In this document: piece after piece, positions 21,230 to 33,466 of the stretch
How the letters are laid out: the number at the start of each line of letters is the position of its first letter
Numbering within the stretch: position 1 is the stretch's first letter
Source: Platerodrilus igneus
Taxonomy: Eukaryota > Arthropoda > Insecta > Coleoptera > Lycidae
Direction: 5' to 3'
DNA: 64,000 bases
NCBI GenBank assembly: GCA_036346225.1
Contig: JARFIW010000139.1
Span: 5,332,001-5,396,000 of the forward strand
Program-made: the position numbers and the translations under genes
Notes under the pieces: generated by a model
The model's database searches: none
The model's input: only the letters and a program-made list of their open reading frames with translations
Told to the model about the DNA's origin: nothing

Positions 21230-22581
21230 TTAAATAAGATGTTTGGAATATTTTTGTCTTATACTAGCATCTTTTCCGTGCAACTTGGATGTTAATAACG
21301 TTGCTTTATGTTGCACTCTACACTTGATATAAATATTGGCAATATTTCTAATTATTTGAAGCTCATGCAAATCCTCTGTGGCGTGTTCATTGCAAATTGG
21401 ATGTTTGGTCATAAATAAATGTAAATTAGCAGAAAATTGACATATGGCAATTTGATATTTCCTTATAAGATTACTCGTTTTCCGTAATTCTTTTTCGGAA
21501 AACAGTCTAACTTATTTTTCTAACAAATTTACAATTTTGTATACAGTTTCAGAAGCATTGTATAATTTCCCTCGGTTTATGATTTGAGTAAACTTTTTGT
21601 AACTTCTATTTTCGGCAGCATAATTATGTTCCTTAAAAATGTTGAACTGATAAATTAAAAATTTCGACGCAGTCACTGCAATTGATAGTTTTAATTAATT
21701 TGCGAACGATGTGACCCGAAGTATACAACGTTTTCTTGAAAGTCTGTAAGTTCGTTCCTATTAATTAATGATAAAATGTATATCATGGAAATCGTGGTCT
21801 GTATTATACCCATCATTAATGGTTCGTTTTTCGGACCTAAATTCAAATGCTGGAGTACAATATGTGTCATACTTCCACAATTTGAATTTGCACTTGATTT
21901 TTTAAATAATAATTGCAGTAATGCCCATTTCAATTTGTTTGTGTTGGGATTATTGTTCCAGCCACTTCTGGATCTTATGCAAGAAAAAAACAACTCAAGA
22001 TGACGCTGTGAACATTTGTATGTAAGTAAATATTCAAGATGATGTTATTCTAAGGTAAACAGTTCTTTTGCCAAGTTGAGTGTGCTTTTCATATTGATTA
22101 GAAAACCAAGTGCAAGTTTTCCAAGTTTCCTTCCATGATTTAAAAATGGAATTGAGTTCGCATACAATGACCTAAGATATATGAAACTTTTCTCAAAAAT
22201 CTCTGTAAAGTATGCAATCATATGAGGTCGTATTGGTGCTTTGAAACACTTCCCAAAAGGATTTCTCAAGTTTAATATGTCAAATAATCTATCAATAACC
22301 CCCACAAATTCAATGGTTGCTTTTTTATTTTTATAATAAACATGTGCCGTTGTAAGCGAATTTGCCACATCTTGTACCTCTTCCAGTCTATTCAAATATT
22401 CCCAGGAAATATTACCTTTATCCAACATAAATCCAACCTCAGCAAATGCATTTCTGGCCAACTTTAACTTATGGCAACTATCCAGCAAACAATAAACATT
22501 AGTTTTTGAAGTAGGGTGCAAAAAAGAAGATTTGATACTACCACTAGATAGAGTGCAGCCCAACTTATTGTATGTCGATAC
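21230..22581 (-). pseudogene. C-terminal half of THAP9/P-like transposase, copy 1
   Basis: Resumes at 22581 and reads VSTYNKLGCTLSSG, then VYCLLDSCHKLKLARN (family form FxxLDPCHMLKLxRN). The long helical region TIEFVGVIDRLFDILNLRNP ends with MKSTLNLAKELF at 22045. After a frame break, 21993-21691 holds FFSCIRSRSGWNNNPNTN, the counterpart of the family motif ENFFSxIRxxGGxNNNP. A further block lies at 21412-21230. The order and spacing match THAP9-like proteins, in which this half contributes the last acidic catalytic residue and the insertion domain. At least two frame breaks are present. I found no polyadenylation signal that is clearly its own. Confidence 0.85.
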
Positions 22582-22611
22582 ATTTTATTCATTTATTAAT
22601 AAAATCTCCAC

Positions 22612-22658
<47 letters not shown>
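22612..22658. repeat. (TA)n microsatellite at left edge of solo LTR 2
   Basis: TA repeat between the final tail of the CR1-like LINE and a diverged LTR. Together with the tracts at 24303-24342, 33422-33463 and 35759-35790 it appears to be a remnant of one TA tract in the LINE 3' UTR. Confidence 0.85.
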
Positions 22659-22661
<3 letters not shown>

Positions 22662-24302
22662 ATATACCCCACCCCTCTACTTTTGTGTGTTTCACCTATA
22701 TTATACCCTTTATTTTATACTTTTGTAAAATGTGCACACCTAATGCACGCCCCTTGTACTTGCACCGTTTGGTTGGTTCTTTTATAAACTATTTAATGTA
22801 ATGCCTCGACTATTTAAAACTCTTAATCTCAGGTTATTCAACTGCTTATAGTGGGTTTCCGTTATAAGTAGTTGTGTTAAGTCCAACCAACGTGCACCCT
22901 TTTGTTTTACTACTAAAATTGCTACTCTACTTTAGTATATGCCAAAATTTCTAATTATATCAAAGTTACTATGTGCCAAATTAAATTACAACCAAATTTT
23001 ATATGACTAAATTTTGACGTATTAAAGAATATGATTGTAAAAACTCACCTGGTCTATACTCCGTCGATGCCTTGCTGAATCCTGGCACAAAATCCTAATT
23101 ACCGTATACGTCCTCACAATGCAGTTCTTGAATTTCCGTACTGCGTCCAGGTGTCCTCGACTTTTGACTGTTCCCCAATATCTGAAATGATTAACCCAAA
23201 TTTAGAATTTAGAAAAAACTAGTGCTATAACTTCCCTCTGTACTAATCTCCACTTCAAATCCTTGTTTCCGCTCAATGCTTCTGCTGCCTTTAACCCGCT
23301 CCAATATCCAACTCGTATCTTTGTTTCCGATCAATGCTCCTGCTGCCTTTAACCCGCTCCAATATCCAACTCGTATCTTTGTTTCCTCTGAATGCTCCTG
23401 CTGCTTTAACCCGCTCCAATATCCAACTCGTATCTTTGTTTCCTCTCAATGCTCCTGCTGCCTTTAACCCGCTCCAATATCCAACTCCTAATCTGTATAA
23501 CCACTCGCTGACCCGCTACCTTTAAGACCACTCTCCAAATTCCAATTTCTAATCGTCGCACAATCACTAATATTCCTTTATACTTCCGCTTGTTTCTTTA
23601 CCACTTTTCAATTAAACTCATTTTAAAAATGATTACTTTTATTTTCTTTTTCAAAATATTTGAATACAAATTAGCACCGTTCTGAAAACACGTCTATTAC
23701 AAAATTTGTTCGAAAAATAATCACTTTGTTTACTCTCTAAGGCGACCATGTTGACTCTACTAGCCTACTACATCTTAAAGTCCATAACAAATAACTAAGT
23801 TCGTGTCGCACATACCATAGTCCATGTCTTTTGTACAATTTCATAATCACATTAAATTCTAAAATATGTCCTAAATCTTTACATTCCACCAATCACATTT
23901 TACGTTGTTATAACTAATAATTTTGAGTTTACAAATATTGTCCAAAAGTTGATGCTATAGAAAATGAAACCAAAGTAAATTACACTTGACCCTGGATGCA
24001 TGTTGATAGTGAACATTCATAGACGCATCCGGCTTTTGGACGGCAAATGTACTTTCAAAGGCTTTTATCAACTCGGCATAAACCCTTGAGCATTTCACAT
24101 CTTACTACGCCACTTAGTCATTTTAAAATTGCCTTTTGGCACTTAATTTCAACTACTATATTTGTATGGTATTTTAGTATACATAAAATACGGCAAACAT
24201 ATATTTTTAGGTTTATGTGATCAAATATGTGGATTATTTTTGTTTGGCATATACTACCTTGTACTAACCAACCCTTATAACTCTTAGTAGCTCCCTTAGA
24301 CA
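22659..24302 (-). mobile_element. diverged solo LTR of a related gypsy subfamily
   Basis: About 1.64 kb with the same order of landmarks as the gypsy LTRs: ggttggttcttt, atgcctcgactattt, taatctcag, tatgccaaa, caggtgt, gtccaaaagttgat and gcttt-ggacggcaaatgtactttc. Many indels and substitutions mark it as another subfamily or an old copy. It ends in tccttagaca rather than ccttaca. TA tracts flank both sides, and no internal domain is present. Confidence 0.78.
23274..23487. repeat. 57-58-base minisatellite inside solo LTR 2
   Basis: Nearly four tandem copies starting at 23274, 23332, 23390 and 23447, each carrying tgctgcctttaacccgctcc and caactcgtatctttg. The last copy is partial. The other LTRs have one equivalent of this segment, so the expansion is specific to this copy. 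It is not a CRISPR array: units are contiguous with no unique spacers. Confidence 0.85.

Positions 24303-24342
<40 letters not shown>
24303..24342. repeat. (TA)n microsatellite between two LTRs
   Basis: About 36 bases of TA between solo LTR 2 and the left LTR of the complete gypsy element, so both elements used the same tract. Confidence 0.88.
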
Positions 24343-24345
<3 letters not shown>

Positions 24346-26137
24346 TTATATCCGCCCTTATTACTTTTTTTACTTTATATCACTCCTATTACTTTACTTT
24401 CACTTTCACTTTGGGCTAATACCTTCTTTATTTATTACACTTTGACTTTAAACAAAATTTGTTACACGACTTTTGTCGTCGCCACAAATTTACTATTTAA
24501 TGTATGACTTCAAATCGAGGTGCTTTAGCAAACGTTTGGTTGGTTCTTTTTTTTTTACTAATTACTATATTTTATATGCCTCGACTATTTGAAACTTTAA
24601 TCTCAGGGTTTTCTCACCTAGTCACCGTGAGTTCAATCGTGAATAGATGTACACTACCCAACCAAACTGCACCCTCGTTTGTTTTACCACTTTTTTAATG
24701 TACTGAATTTACTATGTATGCCAAATTTTTAATAGATCAAAGTTGCCTGATGCCAAATTAATTTATGTAACTGTTTATGACTTTAATTTTTGACGTTCTA
24801 ATATATTCACGGTACTTACCAGAAATATACCGCGCTGAAGGCCTTCCTTTAACTGCTGGCTCAAGTTCGAAATCGCCGTACGCACTTTCACGAAAAGATT
24901 CTCCAATTTTGTCCGCTTGCGTACTGCCTCCAGGTGTTCTTAAAAACAATTTCGATGACCCAAACCTGAAATAATGTTACCCCAATTTAGAATTTAGCAA
25001 AAAAACCGTTGTCTACTTCCCCTGCGTTAATTCTTCCTCTTCGTATATTGATCTCCTGTTCCTCTGCTCCGTACCCCAATTAATCCTCTCTTCGCACAAT
25101 CCAATTCAAATCCGCTGTCCTAATACAAATCACTCCTAGTCCTGCTATTCCAATTATCCATACGATGTCCTTACTGCCGTTTAATCTTCTCAATTCAATC
25201 CAAATTATTTGTATCGTCGATGCCTTCTGTATCCACTCCTATCCCTACTGCCGTTATACCGAATCTATCCCAAAACCAACACAAATCTTCTCAATCAAAT
25301 AACCGTCGCTTTCCCCTTTGCACTAATAACCACTTCCAAAATCTTCTTTAAATACACGCTGACTTTCCCGTTGCACTTTTAAACACTTTTACTTCCTTTT
25401 ATATATTCGTCGCCTTTATTTACTTTCACCCTTTACTAAAATAATACTCGTTGATACACATATAAACTTTTATTTCAAAATATAATACAACTTAACGCAG
25501 GTTTCATAAAATAGGTCTTTATCTGAACAAATTCGAAAAGTAAGTCCCTTATTTATTTTGCTTAGTTATTAAATCAACAAACTTAGCTTGCTAAAATAAC
25601 ATTTTTAAACATATAACATCCAATAACAAATCATCTTTCTTTCAGTGTCCAACATACCTTCGCTACAGTCTTTATAATAATTTTAAATTTCTACTATTGG
25701 TCCAAAACACTTCACTAAACTCCAATAACCTTTTACATTTTGATTCACTTTAAATTTTGATTTACAATTCGTCCAAAAGTTTGATTTTATAAAAAGGAAA
25801 AGCCAAATAATTTATACACGACCTGGACGCTTTGTTATATTGCAGATATCCATAAATGCGTTCGGCTTTCCGACGGCAAATGTACTCTCAACTGGCTCAT
25901 GAAATATCAACTCAGTATAAAACCTCAAGTACCGTGCATTATATCAACGTCATAAAGTCATGTTATCTACCTTTTGGCATATAAGTTTCAATCTGAAATG
26001 GTACATACTTTAACGTATGTAAAGTATAGCAAAATTTATAGTTTTTAAATTATTAAATCTGAAATATTGATCCTATCGTTTGGCATACACCCCTATTAAT
26101 ACAAATATACCTTTAGAAACCTTATACCCCCCTTACA
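24343..26137 (-). repeat. 3' LTR of gypsy element
   Basis: Begins ttcttatatccgcc and ends cccttaca on the plus strand, matching 31628-33421 over its full length with about 15 differences. The short open stretches of 60-65 codons it holds on both strands occur in every LTR copy and are not genes. Confidence 0.93.
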
Positions 26138-26289
26138 TAATATTGGCCCCACTGGTTTTTAATGAAATTGGAAATTTCATATGTTTTCTCTTCCCCAGGT
26201 GTGCAAAAATTTCTGATTTTCATTCAAAACCACCCTTTCGTTGTTTTATTTTACTTTGGCAACCCGCATTCGCCTTTCTCTCACATCTA

Positions 26290-27470
26290 TCACCCTACGC
26301 TATATTCTAACCTATACTATACTACTATAACAAAACAAAACAAAACTAAACTTTCCGTTGCATGAACCACATTATAACCTATCCTGTAAAACCCTCTTCC
26401 TGTACTACTCTATATGGGTACAAATTCTCCAAATGAAAACGCCCGCGATATCCCCCTGTCATATTCTCCAGCTCAAACGTATTTCCTTCAGCAAAAATAC
26501 GCGTGATCTTGTACGGCCCTTCATAAGGAAACAACAGCTTCGCGCAAATGTTTTGTCGCGGTTTGAAACCCTTAATCGTTTGACGACTACCAAATCCCTA
26601 TTCCAAAAATCGTTCTTTTCTTAATTTTCCTACACCTTCGTTCGATGTCCCTACGCTGCATCCTTTCGATTCTACGCCTGGCATTACTTAGCAACTCTGT
26701 TATGTCTTGTACCTCGACTTCCTCCCTCCATGGTCTAGCTGGTATAATCCTTCGCATTAATGTTACCGGACATGTTTTCGTAACCGAACTCGGTACGCTG
26801 TTCATAAAATTTTCTATTTGTGGTAGATACCTAACCCATCTGTCGTGATGCTCCTGTGTTGCTAATCGTAAATATTTTATCACCTCTTGTATGTAACGTT
26901 CGCATGGATTAGCTTTCGGATGTCGTATGCTACTAAATGATACTTTAATATTTGCCCTTTTTAACCCGTTCCTGAATCTTTGATTGTTGAAATACGTTGC
27001 GTTGTCTACCAAAATTCTTTTTATCTTCCCGACCTGGCTTTCAAATTCTCCAATGGACTGCAATGCATGCACCGTGTTACTCCGTCTTGCAGGAAATAAT
27101 TTTACAAATTTAGAAAAAACGTCGACCACCACCAAAATATGTCGATACCCCTGTTCACTCGTGATCAGGTTGCTTAAATAATCAATCGCCACCAATTCCA
27201 ATGGTTCATTTACGCTCACGCTCATCGGCATATTCTGCAGCACTACGTTCTTGTCTTTACCTAGAATACAAATTTCACACCGATTTATCCTTTCCTTAAT
27301 CACCGTGATATCATTTTTGCGTAAAACGCCTCTCTGAATACTAAAAATGTTTTCTGATACCTATGTGTCCGAATTTTAAATGAATTTCGTTTATGATTTC
27401 AGCGCAACGTCTCTTGATAGCACTACCAGCTCTGCATCCCTATTCTTTTCACCACAAACTGCCCTACGAT
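26290..27470 (-). pseudogene. gypsy integrase, frame-broken
   Basis: The minus strand carries an N-terminal zinc-binding region (HLKFGHIGIRK, then INRCEICILGK). The catalytic core follows: LELVAIDYLSNL with the first Asp, KRILVDNATYFN with the second and RHPKANPCERYIQ with the Glu. A C-terminal GPY/F-type module (LLFPYEGPYKITRIF) comes last. The core and the linker to about 26587 are one open frame (27303-26587). Breaks lie in the zinc region (about 27330) and before the GPY/F module (about 26590). Integrase inserts the cDNA; all three catalytic acids are present. The target appears to be TA-rich, judged from the flanks. Confidence 0.88.
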
Positions 27471-29007
27471 GGTAAATCCCTGTACTCTTCCATATTTTCT
27501 CTTGTTAGTTTCTCTCGTATCGAGCTCACATCACTGTGCCCCTGCGCCTCTATAAGTTTGGTGTTTGTCCATCGACCAACATCCCTGAACTCCTGCAAAG
27601 CAATTAAACACCCTTTTATGTTTTGATTCGATTCCACCTGCGGTCTGCTCAGAAAATCCGCCGTCACATTCTCCTTTCCTGGCTTATGCTTAATTTCAAA
27701 GTCGTATTCCTGTAACACCAATGCCCATCTATACAACCTACTGTTTAAAAACTCCTTTTCTTCATGAACGTTACCACCGTGTTGTCGGATTCTATTAGAC
27801 ATTTCTTACCTAACAAATAAAAACGCAACTTCTTCACCGCGTATACTATGGCCAACACCTCCTTCTCTGCCGTCGCATACCTGGTTTCACAGTCTTTCAA
27901 CACCCTAGAAATGAAAACAATTGGTACTTCAACTCCATCCTGTATCTGCACCAACTCAGCCCCGATTGCATATTTCGACGCATCCGTCCTCAAAATAAAA
28001 TCATCTTTAAAATTTGGATATTTTAATGCTAACTCCTTGTAAAATGCACCTTTTAAATCCTGGAACGCCTTCTCTCGTTCAGCAGTCCACTTCCATCTCT
28101 CCTTTTTCTTTAACAAACTCACCAACGGTACGCACACTTCAGAATACCTCGGTATAAACCGTTTGTAATAATTTAGCACCCCTAAAAATCCTCGCAGTCC
28201 TCTCACATTCTTTGGTCGCTGAATGTTTTTCAACTCGTCCAATCTTTTATTGCAAATTTTCATCTCTTGTTCGCTAATTTCAAACCCTAAGTATGTAACC
28301 TTGCTTTTAAACAACTCACATTTCTCTACGTTCAGCTTTAAACCCCCTTCGTCCAGTCGTTGGATCACCTTCTCTAAATGCTCCAGGTGTTCTTGCTCGT
28401 CCCTTGAAAAAATTAACAAATCATCGACATAATGCGAACAGAAACATTCATATTCATTAAACAACTTCTGCATCGCTCTTACAAGTGCTGCTGAAGAACT
28501 ACTTAAACCAAACGGAACTACAGAAAACATATAAATCTCGCCTTCGATACTAAAACCTGTAAACTTTTTACTGTCTTCATGCAACGGAATTAACCAAAAC
28601 GAATTCTTTAAATCTAATTTACTGAAAACTTTCATTTCATATACTTTATACAATAAATTATCCAACCCTTGTGGTTGCTTATACTGCGGTTTTGTAATCG
28701 CATTCAATTTCCTCGCATCTAAACAAATCCTTATATCCCTTTTATTGGGTTTTGGTACTATAACTACTGGGTTCACATATGGAGTTCTCGCTGGTTCTAT
28801 AACACCCTCTTTTAACATTCTGTCTATCTCTATTTTAACCCTATTTCTTATGGCAAACGGAATTGGATACACCCTTGTATTAAATCCGATGTCTTCCGTG
28901 ACCTCCAACTTATGTGTATACCGCCTCGCAAATCTTGGCTCTTCATTAAATAACCCTACATATTTATTAAATAATTCTCCTAGCTTCATCTTAATATCAA
29001 TACTCAC
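27464..29007 (-). pseudogene. gypsy reverse transcriptase and RNase H
   Basis: A clean 420-codon frame (29007-27745) holds the palm and fingers: VIVPKPNKRDIRICLDARKLN, then FSKLDLKNSFWLIPLHED with the first Asp, FGLSSSSAALVRAM, and the YVDDLLIFSRD box with the Asp pair. The tether reaches RNase H (LRTDASKYAIGAEL) at about residue 340. A frameshift near 27750-27800 moves the end of RNase H into another frame, seen as FLNSRLYRWALVLQEYDFEI, then KPGKENVTADFLSRP, down to 27464. The enzyme copies the element RNA to cDNA and removes RNA from hybrids. All polymerase catalytic residues are intact. The single break could be a sequencing error in a young copy. Confidence 0.92.
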
Positions 29008-29556
29008 TTTCCTATCTGTTCATCATTAATTAATCTTACAAACATATTACATAATCGTACTTTAACCTGTCCATCATTATACTCTTTAATCATTCCTAAT
29101 CCTGTACTATCTATATCATTTCCATTCCTATATTCCTCACTAACCGTAGGTACCACCCATGACCTATCTTTATCAAATATCCTAATTGACCTATCCTTTC
29201 CATCTATATTCAATCCAAAATCCTCTATAAAGTCCATACCCAATATGAAGTCTAACTGTAACCCTTTCGTAATTAAAAACTCTGCATTCCCTGCTTCTTT
29301 ATTTCCTATATATATCGGTACACGGATAACATTATAAATCGTCGTTAGCTTTTTTGTTCATCGCTGACCATAAATTAACCCCCTCAATTGTTCCTATTCT
29401 GCCCTTTAAAAATTCTCCATGTTCGACTACTACCCTCTCATTTACCAGCGACAACTGTGACCCACTATCTACTAAAGCAACATAAACACGGTCCCTTAAA
29501 CTAATATTTATAAATAACAAATTCTTTTTATTAAAAATGTAACTGTTTAACAACAA
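29004..29556 (-). pseudogene. gypsy aspartic protease region
   Basis: The minus strand carries the protease active site VALVDSGSQLSLVN (usual DTGAxxS) about 25 residues into the first open block (29556-29332). A second block (29243-29004, MGMDFIEDFGLNIDG) resembles the LGMDFL flap/C-terminal part of retroviral-type proteases, and its end overlaps the RT frame start. A frame break lies between them (about 29250-29330). The protease would process the Gag-Pol polyprotein. Position between gag and RT is as expected. Confidence 0.82.
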
Positions 29557-29591
29557 ATCCCTTATACTATAGTAAACATCAATCTTTACTC

Positions 29592-31480
29592 CTAAGCAGT
29601 CGGTCGTCCAAAAATTCGCGTTTTTTTTTCTTGAGGCGACTCGTGAATTTCCACCACCTCAATCCTATCCGGGTCCGTTGTAATTGCGCTCGTCGTCATA
29701 TGTTGGACGTTTACGTCCCTGTCCGTCCGGCTATTTCCATTTTGTATTCCGCCCCCAGTAATCCGGCCGTCACCCTCGCCGTTGTCGTGCCGGTATCTGT
29801 TTTGTCCATTGTAGGCGTTATCCCGGTGATCCCTATTGTGATACGGTCGTCTATGTACCTCGTGTCCCCAATGATTCCTATGTCCGTAGTTAAAATTTTC
29901 CTGTCTATAACTTGGTCTGTTTTCGTGGTACGGTTGTCGTCGACTGTCTTCCCTGTAACCCCTGTTTTGTTCCCAATGGTGTGTCCGCGTTTTCGCTTCC
30001 AGTACTGTCGCTAGATCAAAATTTCTCATTACTCCTAAGAATTCCCTCAACGTCTTGACATTTTGTACCACTACCACTTTGGTAACCTCCGGTTCCATAT
30101 GACCTGCCAGTAGAAGTACGATGTCGTCCTCGCTCAATTTCGGTGTTAAGTGTTGCGCCTGATTAAACTTGTCAATCGCGTATTCTTCGCGTGTGCCGTG
30201 AGTCCTGCTATAATGTCCTGTAATTAGATTCGTCCTTATGTCGGTCTGATGTGTAGTGTTCCAAAACTGTTCTATAAAGAGTCGTCTGAAGCCCGCGTAC
30301 GTGTCATACTGTTTACGAATAATGTTATGCCATTTTCGGCATTTCCTGTCAAACTCGCCCCCACAATCTGTAATTTTGTTCGTTCGTTTTCTGTCCCTAC
30401 GATCTCGTCTAGTCGGTCCAGGAATCCCATGGGCTGTTCTGTCTTACGTCCCTCAAACTTCGGTAAAGCGTCCCGGTTTAATCGAAAGTGCGGTCCGTAG
30501 TCTAGTCCAATTCGCCTCCTTTCTATGTCGTCGAGTTTCTCGTGAATTTGTCTAACGTCCTGTCCTACCCTGGTTTCTAATCCCGTGACTTTGTCGTCAA
30601 GTTTTTCGTCCAGTTTTGTCCTACCGTGTACGTTTTCGTTTTGTATGGTCTCTAATGTTTGTCCTAAATTTTTGTAGTTGGTCCTATGTCGTTTGTCACA
30701 TGTTTCTATTTCTGTACTTAAATTTGAAAACCCGCTAACCATCGTTTCTTCCACTGTGTCTACCCGTGTCTTAATTTCAGTTCTTAAGCCAGTCCGTGTC
30801 GCGTTCAAATCTCCCTGCAAATGTACTCGTGTGTGTTCTAACTTGTCGTCAACCCTGTCTACTTGTTGTTGGACCTCTGTCCGCACGTCGTCTTTTGCAA
30901 TCTGTATTTGAGTTAGTAAGTATTCCTGCGTGTGGTTCATTTTCGCCGTCAGGTCCGCGTGCGCTGTCCTAAACTCGTCCCTTAGCTCGTTATGTGATTG
31001 CGTAATTTTGTATGTCAGTTCTGTATGTGATTCAGTAATTTTGTTTGTCAGTTCTGTATGTGATTCAGTAATTTTGTTTGTCAATTCTGTCTTTAATTCT
31101 GTCTGTGATGTCTTAAAGTCTAATTTTATTTCCGTCTTCAGTTCCGTCTGTGATTCTGTAATTTTTATAGCTAATTCATTTTTTAATTCTGTCTGTGATG
31201 TCTTAAAGTCTGTTTTTAACTCCGCCAGTGTCTTCAAATCGTCTTTTATACTCATCAGAAATCTCATAAGGTCCTGGTTTCCGTCGGCTTCTGCTGCTCT
31301 CACCTCCGGTACCGTCGCCTGGTCCATGTCCGTATCTGTCACCTCCAACTCTGTCTGCCTCGTGTCCGTCTCCTGTAGGTCGCCCCCTGCGTCCTGCTCT
31401 ATGTCTTGTCTCCTTACATCCATTTCAACCCCGTATATTAGTCCCGATCTTGTGATTCTTTTTGTGCCCTCGTCCGTCAT
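29592..31480 (-). pseudogene. gypsy Gag, coiled-coil N-terminal half, one frameshift
   Basis: Start taken at MTDEGTKRITRSG (31480). Residues 80-300 form an unusually long, regular coiled coil with near-exact tandem units of 11 residues of the form TELTNKITESH, visible in DNA as a 33-base repeat at about 31018-31090. A globular Gag-like segment follows: HFRLNRDALPKFEGRK, then FLDRLDEI. A frameshift near 30272 moves the remainder into the block at 30137-29592, which ends in an Arg/His/Asn/Tyr-rich basic tail in place of a CCHC knuckle. Gag forms the particle; the basic tail probably binds RNA. The lack of a zinc knuckle and the tandem-expanded coil are uncommon for the group. Confidence 0.82.
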
Positions 31481-31604
31481 CTCTGTTTCCTTGTTTTGAA
31501 CTCGTTTCCTGTAAATAAAAAAAAACAAACTTGCGGGCCCCACCTAACTCGGGCTCCCGGATTCTACTCTCTTTCACTCTAACACCTTTTTAACCTTTTT
31601 CTCG

Positions 31605-31627
31605 AGCCTCACGTTGGGTTTGCCACC
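31605..31627 (-). promoter_or_regulatory. candidate primer binding site
   Basis: Minus-strand sequence ggtggcaaacccaacgtgag directly next to the inner edge of the 5' LTR, where the tRNA primer of an LTR element anneals. It starts with TGG after two bases, as many do. The matching tRNA was not identified. Confidence 0.5.
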
Positions 31628-33421
31628 TTCTTATATCCGCCCTTATTACTTTTTTTACTTTATATCACTCCTATTACTTTACTTTCACTTTCACTTTGGG
31701 CTAATACCTTCTTTATTTATTACACTTTGACTTTAAACAAAATTTGTTACACGACTTTTGTCGTCGCCACAAATTTACTATTTAATGTATGACTTCAAAT
31801 CGAAGTGCTTTAGCAAACGTTTGGTTGGTTCTTTTTTTTTTTACTAATTACTATATTTTATATGCCTCGACTATTTGAAACTTTAATCTCAGGGTTTTCT
31901 CACCTACTCACCGTGAGTTCAATCGTGAGTAGATGTACACTACCCAACCAAACTGCACCCTCGTTTGTTTTACCACTTTTTTAATGTACTGAATTTACTA
32001 TGTATGCCAAATTTTTAATAGATCAAAGTTGCCTGATGCCAAATTAATTTATGTAACTGTTTATGACTTTAATTTTTGACGTTCTAATATATTCACGGTA
32101 CTTACCAGAAATATACCGCGCTGAAGGCCTTCCTTTAACTGCTGGCTCAAGTTCGAAATCGCCGTACGCACTTTCACAAAAAGATTCTCCAATTTTGTCC
32201 GCTTGCGTACTGCCTCCAGGTGTTCTTAAAAACAATTTCGATGACCCAAACCTGAAATAATGTTACCCCAATTTAGAATTTAGCAAAAAAACCGTTGTCT
32301 ACTTCCCCTGCGTTAATTCTTCCTCTTCGTATATTGATCTCCTGTTCCTCTGCTCCGTACCCCAATTAATCCTCTTCGCACAATCCAATTCAAACCCGCT
32401 GTCCTAATACAAATCACTCCTAGTCCTGCTATTCCAATTATCCATACGATGTCCTTACTGCCGTTTAATCTTCTCAATTCAATCCAAATTATTTGTATCG
32501 TCGATGCCTTCTGTATCCACTCCTATCCCTACTGCCGTTATACCAAATCTATCCCAAAACCAACACAAATCTTCTCAATCAAATAACCGTCGCTTTCCCC
32601 TTTGCACTAATAACCACTTCCAAAATCTTCTTTAAATACACGCTGACTTTCCCGTTGCACTTTTAAACACTTTTACTTCCTGTTATATATTCGTCGCCTT
32701 TATTTACTTTCACCCTTTACTAAAATAATACTCGTTGATACACATATAAACTTTTATTTCAAAATATAATACAACTTAACGCAGGTTTCATAAAATAGGT
32801 CTTTATCTGAACAAATTCGAAAAGTAAGTCCCTTTTTTATTTTGCTTAGTTATTAAATCAACAAACTTAGCTTGCTAAAATAACATTTTTAAACATATAA
32901 CATCCAATAACAAATCATCTTTCTTTCAGTGTCCAACATACCTTCGCTACAGTCTTTATAATAATTTTAAATTTCTACTATTGGTCCAAAACACTTCACT
33001 AAACTCCAATAACCTTTTACATTTTGATTCACTTTAAATTTTGATTTACAATTCGTCCAAAAGTTTGATTCTATAAAAGGAAAAGCCAAATAATTTATAC
33101 ACGACCTGGACGCTTTGTTATATTGCAGATAACCATAAATGCGTTCGGCTTTCCGACGGCAAATGTACTCTCAACTGGCTCATGAAATATCAACTCAGTA
33201 TAAAACCTCAAGTACCGTGCATTATATCAACGTCATAAAGTCATGTTACTACCTTTTGGCATATAAGTTTCAATCTGAAATGGTACATACTTTAACGTAT
33301 GTAAAGTATAGCAAAATTTATAGTTTTAAAATTATTAAATCTGAAATATTGATCCTATCGTTTGGCATACACCCTATTAATACAAATATACCTTTAGAAA
33401 CCTTATACCCCCCCCCTTACA
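31628..33421 (-). repeat. 5' LTR of gypsy element
   Basis: Same sequence as the other LTR apart from about 15 small changes. It would hold the promoter and the transcription start of the minus-strand element. Its outer edge runs into (TA)n at 33422. Confidence 0.93.
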
Positions 33422-33422
33422 T

Positions 33423-33463
<41 letters not shown>
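33422..33463. repeat. (TA)n microsatellite
   Basis: TA tract between the gypsy 5' LTR and DD41D element 4, shared as target by both. Confidence 0.88.

Positions 33464-33466
<3 letters not shown>

Larger units (their letters stand above)
24343..33421 (-). mobile_element. complete Ty3/gypsy-type LTR retrotransposon, young
   Basis: A 9.1-kb element on the minus strand: 5' LTR 31628-33421, gag 31480-29592, protease about 29556-29004, reverse transcriptase/RNase H 29007-27464, integrase about 27470-26290, 3' LTR 24343-26137. The two LTRs are about 1.79 kb and differ by only some 15 changes by eye, so insertion is recent. RT before integrase places it in Ty3/gypsy. There is no envelope-like gene after integrase. 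A candidate primer binding site (tggcaaacccaacgtgagg on the minus strand) follows the 5' LTR at about 31605-31626; the tRNA is not assigned. Several single-base frame breaks despite the young LTRs suggest early decay or sequence error. Confidence 0.93.

Noticed and set aside
23274..23487. Regular repeats that could suggest a CRISPR-like array
   Set aside because: Units are contiguous 57-58-base tandem copies with no unique spacers, inside an LTR of a eukaryotic genome.
24758..24974. Overlapping 60-65-codon frames on both strands, repeated at 32044-32260 and partly at 9239-9460
   Set aside because: They occur at the same place in each LTR and have no protein family features; LTR sequence explains them.
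30930..31499. Plus-strand 189-codon open frame rich in Ser, Val and Cys
   Set aside because: It is the antisense shadow of the repetitive coiled-coil region of gypsy Gag on the minus strand.
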